DNA of 5,604 nucleotides from Chlorobiota bacterium (GTDB taxonomy: Bacteria; Bacteroidota; Bacteroidia; Bacteroidales; JAADJA01). Numbering within the stretch: the stretch's first letter is position 1; every line of letters begins with the position of its first letter. The notes under the pieces were generated by a model. The model saw only the letters and a program-made list of their open reading frames with translations, ran no database searches and was not told the DNA's origin. The stretch lies in contig JAUVIX010000265.1 of NCBI GenBank assembly GCA_030592565.1, forward strand, positions 1 to 5,604, read 5' to 3'. This document shows positions 1 to 5,604 of the stretch, in pieces. Position numbers and translations under genes: made by a program.

Positions 1-3000
1 AAGTGATGGTAATTAATAATGAGATTGTAAACCGTCCTTTCTATGAAATTGTTGAGTCAGAATCGCGCGATTCCGATCTTGTGATTCTTGGCATACCTGA
101 ATTGAAAGCAGGTAAGGAGAAAGATTTTATTGATAGAACAAATAAACTCTGTCATAATATTGGTACAGTCCTTCTTATAAAGGCTTCGACTTTTTTTAGG
201 GAATACAATGTCTCAGTCCTTGATAAACTTGAAAATAGTGATGAAAACTTTGATAAAAAACTAAATCTGATTATCCGAAAAAAGGAAAAAATATCTGAAG
301 TTGTCTTTCCTGTCGACACTGAATCAGCATCTGTTCTTAAATCATTTAAAGCTGGGATTGATGAGCTGTTAGATGATGTGGATGATGAGTTGCTTAAAAA
401 GTCAGGAGAGTGGTACGCTGGATATTTCAGCTCTCTGGAACAGCTTGTAAAGGAAAGCTTTGATGCTCTTGAGACAAAACTGGTAAATAACGAGGTTGTC
501 AATAATAGCAGCATCCTGAAATTATTGCAGAACTACATTGTAAAATACAGGAAACAATTACAAAATATTATTCACACAGAATCGAAGTATCATAGTGATG
601 TACTTCAATCCGGAATCGAGTCTTACATTAATAAGATAGAAGAAATATTATCCGGTATCCCTGATAGGGTTGTTAAAGAGATTGATGTGGAATCTTTGAA
701 GGGGCAGGACCATAAGACCTTTTCTTTTGTATGGTTTCAGTTTCTGATGCAGATTAAGAAGTTGTTTGACAAAGGGAAGGTTAAATATATAATTAAGTAT
801 CGTAAACTGTTACTGTCATATTTTCCCGGAAAGGCCTACAGCTTGTTGTATGTAATGTTTACTAACTATGGACTGGCAGGCTTCCGGAATATAACTTCTG
901 CACGCGAATACACTCAATCGGTTGCTGATAGCTTCGGTAGTTTTGGAATACAGTTGTCAGAACAAAATCTTACTCTGGAGGCAGTCAAAGAGGAAAGAAA
1001 AAAGATAAATCTACTTTTTGAAAAAATACAGAAAAGTAATATTGATTCATTTGCTGCATTGTCCATATCTATCAGAGAGGATATGTACAATACTATCCAG
1101 GAGTTAAGCGATACCCTGTCACAACCTAACACCAACAGTTTTATTAAGAAGCGCTTCAAAAGAAATGTTGTGCGCGAGCTACGGGAAAATCTCATCACTC
1201 TTCCACAAAATTGGCTCAGAAGCCAGTCGCTTCTTTATGGTTACGCTTACCTTGAAAGCTGGCTTATGTCGGTAAAGTCAAAAATTACAACTGTTTACAT
1301 CAATCTTTGGCAGAGGCTCGATATTGTATATGAAAATAAATTTATTAATACAATAAATGAATTTAGGGAGGTGCTGTTGCAATTTAATAAAAATGAAAAA
1401 GGCAATAGTGAAGATGTAAGTGACTTCCTGGAAAAATATGAAAGTCGGGAAGACTTATCAGTCTATTTCCGTGACTCATTGAATGAGACCGGACGTAAAA
1501 TCCAACAATCAACACGAAATTTTCCCGAGACAGTTGAAGTCATTCAAAAGGAATCGTTTTATGAATTTGAGAATCTTCAGTTCGACTACCTGAAGACTTT
1601 GAATATTTCAGCTTCACAGCTTCTTAATTATCTTGTGCAGACAAAATGCATCGAGCCTCTATATCATTCTCTTGGGTCAACAGTTGGCGACAAAGTAAGA
1701 GAGCTTAATATTGCTTTAAAAGAGGTTGTAAGTTCTGTATCCTTCATTATCAATGGAGATGATCCAGGCGTCGATACCAAGAAGTTAATAGAAGAGCATA
1801 CTAACAGACTTATTGAGATGGAGAATGAGGCAAAGGCAGTTATTCAACAGGTTGATTCTATCTTTTATTCTGAGCTGCAAAAACTTGATGATCTGTTCTC
1901 AATATCTGCCTTTACTAGAAATACATATAATCTGAAACATTATGTATGGAGCAAAGAGACTAAAAAGCAACTAAACCTGTTGAAAGAGACAGCAATAAGA
2001 GTAAAAAGATATTTTGATCACCTTATTGGACAAATATGGTACAGGCAAAGTTCGGGTGTTATTCAGGCTGGTAAATTAATTGATGAAAATTCAGACAGGA
2101 CTGATTTGGATGATATACTGAATATGATAGATCAGGTAAAGATTAATCCGGAAAAAAGTGAGAAAGTACCATTCTACTATCGTCAGCTCTATCTTAGTAG
2201 TCAGTCGAATCTCTTTGAATTCTGGGTTGGCAGAAAGAGTGAGATGGATAAAGCTGAAAAGTCGATAAAGCGATTCAGAGAAGGACATCAGGGAGGAATT
2301 ATGATTACCGGTGACAGAAAATCGGGTAAGACCTTCTTTGTTCAGAATATTATTCATAATTTCCTTGATGAAGCAAAAGTGTACTTTGTCATCCCCCCGG
2401 CAGAGGGGAACCCGGATAAGAAGCTGTTTAGAAAAATTTTATCTGATACTTTTGAGTCAGATGAGTCTCCTGATGTTATTCTGGATAAATTGCCAGATAA
2501 TTCGACAATTGTCTTTGATGATTTTGAGTTCTTCTATGAGCGTAGTCTTAATGGTCTTGGGGCTGTTAATGAGTTGTTGCGGTTAATTGCGAAATTCGGT
2601 CAAAGGCATTTGTTTATTATTAATATGAATAATTTTGCTTTTGATATAATGTCACGGGTAAAAAATGTTGGGAATTATTTTTTGAATGTTATTAAGTTAC
2701 AACCTATGAATGCGGAAGAATTGCACGAAGCTGTTATGGTAAGGCACAATTCAGGCAATTATAAGCTGAGGCTTTCCGATAGGAAAAATCCGATACCAGG
2801 CAACTGGGATTATGCAAGATTATTTTCAAGATACTTTTCAATTACGAATGGAAATGTTGGAAATATGATGTATTCATGGATTGCTAATGTGGAGGATGTG
2901 AAAGATAACTATATTTTAATTAACAGACCTAAACATCCCGATATTCAGGTTTTTGAAATGATGAATCCGGAATGGTATGTAGTTTTGGTTCAGATAATTT

Positions 3001-3218
3001 TACACAGAGCTTTGTCAGTTCGAAAATTAGCCGGGATATTATTGCTTGAAAGCAAAGGTATTAGAGACAGTAAAAAAATAAATGAGCTCAGAGAGAAACT
3101 AAAGAGTATGGAAAGGGCTGGTATCCTGGTAATAATGCGCGATAGTGGCCTTTATGATATTGACAGTGCGGTTTATCCATATCTGATTGAGTTCTTTGTT
3201 TCTAAAGGTATTTTGTAA
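1..3218 (+). CDS. C-terminal part of a probable SLC12-type cation-chloride cotransporter fused to a helical region and a P-loop (AAA/STAND-like) ATPase; 5' end outside window
   Basis: The frame is open to the left edge; residues are numbered from the GTG at base 3. Residues 9-66 (NRPFYEIVESESRDSDLVILGIP starts at 10 with one block, key part SRDSDLVILGIP at 21-32, GTVLLIKAS at 54-62) resemble the cytosolic tail of SLC12/cation-chloride cotransporters, whose consensus is roughly S-x-ADLV-x-LGLP followed by a VLLV strand. Only the last half of that domain is visible, so the permease membrane domain is inferred to lie upstream. Residues ~67-730 are charged, predicted mainly helical, without clear membrane segments or a known family. 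The ATPase has Walker A GDRKSGKT (770-777), Walker B TIVFDD (835-840), a sensor-1-like IINMNN (872-877), a possible arginine finger R885, and a Cdc6-like LQPMNAEEL (899-907). Residues ~988-1068 look like a winged helix. The probable role is nucleotide-controlled regulation of ion cotransport at the inner membrane. The ATPase call is firm, the transporter call moderate, the role inferred. The gene is followed after 28 bases by an MscS-like gene. Confidence 0.85.
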   Translation, partial: VMVINNEIVNRPFYEIVESESRDSDLVILGIPELKAGKEKDFIDRTNKLCHNIGTVLLIKASTFFREYNVSVLDKLENSDENFDKKLNLIIRKKEKISEVVFPVDTESASVLKSFKAGIDELLDDVDDELLKKSGEWYAGYFSSLEQLVKESFDALETKLVNNEVVNNSSILKLLQNYIVKYRKQLQNIIHTESKYHSDVLQSGIESYINKIEEILSGIPDRVVKEIDVESLKGQDHKTFSFVWFQFLMQIKKLFDKGKVKYIIKYRKLLLSYFPGKAYSLLYVMFTNYGLAGFRNITSAREYTQSVADSFGSFGIQLSEQNLTLEAVKEERKKINLLFEKIQKSNIDSFAALSISIREDMYNTIQELSDTLSQPNTNSFIKKRFKRNVVRELRENLITLPQNWLRSQSLLYGYAYLESWLMSVKSKITTVYINLWQRLDIVYENKFINTINEFREVLLQFNKNEKGNSEDVSDFLEKYESREDLSVYFRDSLNETGRKIQQSTRNFPETVEVIQKESFYEFENLQFDYLKTLNISASQLLNYLVQTKCIEPLYHSLGSTVGDKVRELNIALKEVVSSVSFIINGDDPGVDTKKLIEEHTNRLIEMENEAKAVIQQVDSIFYSELQKLDDLFSISAFTRNTYNLKHYVWSKETKKQLNLLKETAIRVKRYFDHLIGQIWYRQSSGVIQAGKLIDENSDRTDLDDILNMIDQVKINPEKSEKVPFYYRQLYLSSQSNLFEFWVGRKSEMDKAEKSIKRFREGHQGGIMITGDRKSGKTFFVQNIIHNFLDEAKVYFVIPPAEGNPDKKLFRKILSDTFESDESPDVILDKLPDNSTIVFDDFEFFYERSLNGLGAVNELLRLIAKFGQRHLFIINMNNFAFDIMSRVKNVGNYFLNVIKLQPMNAEELHEAVMVRHNSGNYKLRLSDRKNPIPGNWDYARLFSRYFSITNGNVGNMMYSWIANVEDVKDNYILINRPKHPDIQVFEMMNPEWYVVLVQIILHRALSVRKLAGILLLESKGIRDSKKINELREKLKSMERAGILVIMRDSGLYDIDSAVYPYLIEFFVSKGIL

Positions 3219-3246
3219 AACCTGTTATTAATTAATTATTGAACTT

Positions 3247-3993
3247 ATGGAAACTGATTTTTGGGAATTATCACGAGGAGAAATTTACCTCTTTTTGCTG
3301 TTAGCCATAATAATATTTTTGCTGTTTCGGGTGCTAAACAGGTCACTTCCTTTTATTTCTGTTCGAAAGAAATGGAGGAAGGTGCTATTAAATTATTTGC
3401 CTGTAATCGAAATGGCAGCCTGGTTTGTGTACATAATCTGGGCGATTCAGTACCTATGGGAGGGCAACAGGCTTTATGCTCTTGAATTGTCCATAATACT
3501 ATCTCTTTTTGTTTTGGCTGTCTCCTGGTTTTCATTGCGCGACTTTATTGCTGGTGCCGTTTTTAAGGCTTCAGGGAGATTTTTAAAAAATGAAACTGTC
3601 AAGATTGGTGAATATGCCGGCAGGATTACCGGGTTCGAGAGTAGAAATCTCATTCTGGAAACTGAAAAAGGTGAGACTATCTATATTCCTTATAATAAAG
3701 TGTTGGGTACTGTTATTGTGAAATCACATCCTGCCGAAAATGTTTTGAGTCATACTTTTAGGCTTAAGCTTAATGATATTTCCAATTCTATGGAAGTGAT
3801 GAATCGCTTGAAGATTAGTATTTTAACTTCGCCCTGGTCATCTCTTAAGAAGGATCCGCAGATTCGGTTGATTGACTCGGAAGATAAGAGTGTTTCTGTG
3901 TTCGAAATTACAGTATATGCTATTGAGGAAGAGTATTTTGTTCAGCTTGAGAAATATATACGGTCATTATTTCTGAAAAGTACGCCGCTCTAA
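3247..3993 (+). CDS. Small MscS-like mechanosensitive ion channel family protein
   Basis: A 248-residue predicted inner-membrane protein of the MscS family, somewhat shorter than E. coli MscS (286 residues). Hydrophobic segments at about 12-30, 50-70 and 78-109 fit the three-helix MscS plan. After the third come SLRDFIAG (96-103), ETVKIGEYAGRITGFE (116-131) and ETIYIPYNKV (143-152), which line up with the MscS SLSNLAAG, GEYVDLGGVAGTV and IIVIPNGKI blocks; the usual IPN is IPY here. Residues 160-248 form the mixed alpha/beta C-terminal domain. Family members open under membrane tension and release solutes during hypo-osmotic shock. The pore helix here lacks the normal Gly/Ala pattern, so conduction is uncertain. 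The ATG is the first available: an in-frame TAA lies at 3229-3231. No Shine-Dalgarno is seen. The gap to the upstream ATPase gene is 28 bases without an obvious promoter or terminator, which points to one transcript. Confidence 0.88.
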   Translation: METDFWELSRGEIYLFLLLAIIIFLLFRVLNRSLPFISVRKKWRKVLLNYLPVIEMAAWFVYIIWAIQYLWEGNRLYALELSIILSLFVLAVSWFSLRDFIAGAVFKASGRFLKNETVKIGEYAGRITGFESRNLILETEKGETIYIPYNKVLGTVIVKSHPAENVLSHTFRLKLNDISNSMEVMNRLKISILTSPWSSLKKDPQIRLIDSEDKSVSVFEITVYAIEEEYFVQLEKYIRSLFLKSTPL

Positions 3994-4074
3994 TAACCTG
4001 TCAATGGCTTTAAAGTCTGAAAATAGAACCACATTTTATAAGATTATAGATTTTTGATGCTACGGTTTTATTTA

Positions 4075-4103
4075 CCTGTTTAGGAAAATAATTTCTACTT
4101 TCG
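4075..4103 (+). promoter_or_regulatory. Candidate Bacteroidota-type promoter (upstream of the two)
   Basis: TACTTTCG at 4096-4103 differs at one position from the Bacteroidota -7 consensus TAnnTTTG. CCTG at 4075-4078 sits 17 bases upstream, close to the expected place of the -33 TTTG element but an imperfect match. Transcription would start near 4109, leaving a leader of about 100 bases before the ATG at 4207. This is by-eye pattern matching in AT-rich sequence. Confidence 0.4.
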
Positions 4104-4140
4104 CAGCTATTAAAATAAAGGCTATTTGTAATCGTTTCTA

Positions 4141-4148
4141 TATTTTTG
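4141..4148 (+). promoter_or_regulatory. Candidate -7 promoter element TATTTTTG
   Basis: TATTTTTG at 4141-4148 matches the Bacteroidota -7 consensus TAnnTTTG exactly. The only nearby TTTG (4125-4128) is just 12 bases upstream, shorter than the usual spacing to a -33 box, which weakens the call. If used, transcription would start near 4155 with a leader of about 50 bases before the ATG at 4207. It competes with the candidate centred at 4096-4103. Confidence 0.33.
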
Positions 4149-4206
4149 ACTTTACACAAATGAATCCGCAAATACACTGAATTGTATACTTTAAAATAAC
4201 CCAGTA

Positions 4207-5604
4207 ATGATCAATGAACAATTAATATATCCGAAAAGTATTGTAGTTGTTGGTGGTTCCAACGACATTCAAAAACCAGGCGGCAAGGTTCTTAAAAACA
4301 TTATTGACGGAGGATATGATGGAAAACTTTATGTTACCAATCCAAAAGAAGATGAGGTGCAGGGAGTAAGAAGTTATAAAAATCCTGTAGGCCTTCCAGA
4401 TGTTGATCTTGCAATTATTGCAATTGCCGCTAAATATACCTTTGATATTATTAAGTTGCTTACTGAGCAAAAAAATACAAAAGCTTTTATCATTCTGTCT
4501 GCCGGTTTCAGTGAAACTAGTGAGGAGGGCAGAATTCTGGAAGAGAAGATTGTTAAACAGATTGACAAACATGATGGCGCATTGATAGGCCCTAACTGTA
4601 TTGGCGTTCTTACTCCGCAATACCACGGTGTTTTTACAAAACCTATCCCAAAGCTCGACCGTAATGGATGTGATTTTATTTCAGGGTCAGGAGCAACTGC
4701 ATGCTTCATAATGGAAGCCGGAATCCCAAACGGTTTGACTTTTGCAAATGTTATTTCTGTTGGCAATTCGGCTCAAATGGGGGTGGAGGATATCGTACAG
4801 TATATGGATTTGAACTTTGATCCGAAAAGAGACTCAAAAATAATTTTGCTATATATTGAAAGCCTTGAAAAGCCCGGTATTTTATTAAAACATGCTTCTT
4901 CACTTATTCGGAAGGGATGTAAAATTGTAGCTATTAAGGCAGGTACATCTGCAGCCGGAAGCAGGGCAGCATCATCTCATACAGGAGCACTTGCCAGCCC
5001 CGATGATGCTGTTGACGCACTTTTTCGTAAGGCTGGAATTGTAAGATGTTACAACAGAGAGCAATTGGTGACTATAGCTTCTGTATTTATGTACCCCGAA
5101 TTGCAGGGGAAAAACATTGCAGTTATCACACACGCTGGCGGGCCTGCTGTTATGCTGACTGATGCATTATCTGCCGGTGGCTTTGAAGTGCCGCCAATTG
5201 AAGGTAAATTTGCGGAAGAATTAAAATCGAAGCTGTTTTCTGGCTCTTCGGTTGCCAATCCTATTGACTTCCTTGCTACTGGAACGGCTGAGCAGCTAGG
5301 AATCATTATTGACTATGTAAATGATGAATTTGATAATATTGATGGAATGGTCGTAATATTCGGAACTCCCGGATTATTTCCCATTTATAATGTTTATGAT
5401 GTGTTGGACGAGAAGATGAAGGCCTCCAAAAAACCAATCTATCCAATACTTCCTTCAATTTTAACAGCTGAACACGAGGTTGCCGACTTTCTTGCTAAAG
5501 GGCATATTAATTTCCCTGACGAAGTAGTGCTGGGGTATGCTCTTACAAAGGTTTATTCCACACCTGCACCGGAAGACCCGGAAATTGAACAACCGATAAT
5601 TAAT
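4207..5604 (+). CDS. ADP-forming acyl-CoA (acetate-CoA ligase type) synthetase, alpha portion; 3' end outside window
   Basis: The frame is open for 466 codons to the right edge without a stop. The family reversibly converts acyl-CoA, ADP and phosphate to free acid, CoA and ATP in the cytoplasm, via a phosphohistidine. Visible domains are a CoA-binding Rossmann fold at about 5-130 (SIVVVGGSND at 11-20, GPNCIGV at 128-134), a succinyl-CoA-ligase-like domain at about 150-290 with ISGSGAT (158-164) and SVGNSAQMGVEDIVQYM (184-200), and a third flavodoxin-like domain from about 303 (ITHAGGPAVM) to 445. The motif SRAASSHTGAL (252-262) carries His258, the expected phosphohistidine. The last residues, rich in Pro and Glu, look like the linker that precedes an ATP-grasp beta domain in fused members of about 700 residues, but this is off the window. 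A Pat-type protein acetyltransferase (same core plus a GNAT domain) cannot be excluded, though the intact His argues for catalysis. The start is well fixed: an in-frame TAA lies at 4192-4194 and this ATG is the first after it. No Shine-Dalgarno is seen. Confidence 0.92.
   Translation, partial: MINEQLIYPKSIVVVGGSNDIQKPGGKVLKNIIDGGYDGKLYVTNPKEDEVQGVRSYKNPVGLPDVDLAIIAIAAKYTFDIIKLLTEQKNTKAFIILSAGFSETSEEGRILEEKIVKQIDKHDGALIGPNCIGVLTPQYHGVFTKPIPKLDRNGCDFISGSGATACFIMEAGIPNGLTFANVISVGNSAQMGVEDIVQYMDLNFDPKRDSKIILLYIESLEKPGILLKHASSLIRKGCKIVAIKAGTSAAGSRAASSHTGALASPDDAVDALFRKAGIVRCYNREQLVTIASVFMYPELQGKNIAVITHAGGPAVMLTDALSAGGFEVPPIEGKFAEELKSKLFSGSSVANPIDFLATGTAEQLGIIIDYVNDEFDNIDGMVVIFGTPGLFPIYNVYDVLDEKMKASKKPIYPILPSILTAEHEVADFLAKGHINFPDEVVLGYALTKVYSTPAPEDPEIEQPIIN

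Larger units (their letters stand above)
3994..4206. other. Intergenic region between the MscS-like gene and the acyl-CoA synthetase gene
   Basis: This 213-base AT-rich stretch has no credible coding sequence. It should contain the end of the first transcription unit and the promoter of the next gene. I found no strong GC-rich hairpin followed by a T run. The only clear symmetry is a 12-base near-palindrome, GGCTTTAAAGTC, at 4006-4017, which has no loop and no T tract. Two candidate promoter elements lie in the right half and are listed separately. Confidence 0.6.

Noticed and set aside
152..514. Reverse-strand open frame of 120 codons
   Set aside because: It lies wholly within the long ATPase fusion gene, is rich in Ser and Phe as expected from an antisense shadow, and shows no known motif.
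914..1198. Reverse-strand open frame of 94 codons
   Set aside because: Antisense shadow of the ATPase fusion gene with no domain or promoter signal.
2311..2586. Forward open frame of 91 codons overlapping the Walker A and B region
   Set aside because: The main frame here encodes clear ATPase motifs; the alternative frame gives low-complexity hydrophobic sequence.
3226..3240. TTAATTAATTA-type symmetry in the gap before the MscS-like gene, considered as a regulatory site
   Set aside because: It is simple AT-only sequence, too short and too common in such a genome to support a binding-site call.
3261..3485. Forward open frame of 74 codons inside the MscS-like gene
   Set aside because: Out-of-frame shadow; the overlapping frame has three membrane helices and the MscS beta domain.
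4006..4017. Near-palindrome GGCTTTAAAGTC as a terminator or operator
   Set aside because: It has no loop and no following T tract, and a 12-base symmetry of this kind is expected by chance in AT-rich sequence.
4222..4766. Two overlapping reverse-strand open frames of about 130 codons
   Set aside because: Both are antisense to the Rossmann and phosphohistidine-bearing part of the acyl-CoA synthetase, which is clearly the coding strand.
5049..5306. Reverse-strand open frame of 85 codons
   Set aside because: Antisense shadow of the acyl-CoA synthetase gene.

Overview
The window looks like AT-rich chromosomal DNA from a member of the Bacteroidota. The clues are the low GC, the lack of Shine-Dalgarno sequences before the start codons, and TAnnTTTG-like promoter elements ahead of the third gene. 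No phylum-specific protein was recognised, so this placement is an inference. All three genes lie on the + strand. I see no tRNA, rRNA, insertion sequence, CRISPR array or long repeat.

Bases 1-3218 hold a very long reading frame that is open at the left edge. Its first ~66 visible residues resemble the cytosolic C-terminal domain of SLC12-type cation-chloride cotransporters, the family annotated in bacteria as amino acid permease or Na-K-Cl cotransporter. Next come about 650 residues of mostly helical sequence with no recognised family, then a P-loop ATPase of the AAA/STAND (Cdc6-like) type, then a winged-helix-like C-terminus. The simplest reading is that the transporter membrane domain lies upstream of the window and that this is a transporter fused to a large ATPase module.

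Twenty-eight bases downstream, at 3247-3993, is a small MscS-like mechanosensitive channel protein with three predicted membrane helices and a recognisable beta domain. Its pore helix lacks the usual glycine/alanine pattern. The close spacing suggests co-transcription with the ATPase fusion. If the transporter assignment holds, the pair would be an ion-balance or cell-volume module: an ATPase-bearing ion cotransporter next to a tension-responsive channel.

Bases 3994-4206 are non-coding and probably contain the promoter of the next gene. From 4207 to the right edge runs an ADP-forming acyl-CoA (acetate-CoA type) synthetase. Its alpha part is nearly complete, with the CoA-binding Rossmann domain, the GPNCIG motif and the phosphohistidine motif SSHTGAL. 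The gene continues out of the window, probably into an ATP-grasp beta part. It appears to be a separate metabolic unit unrelated to the first two genes.
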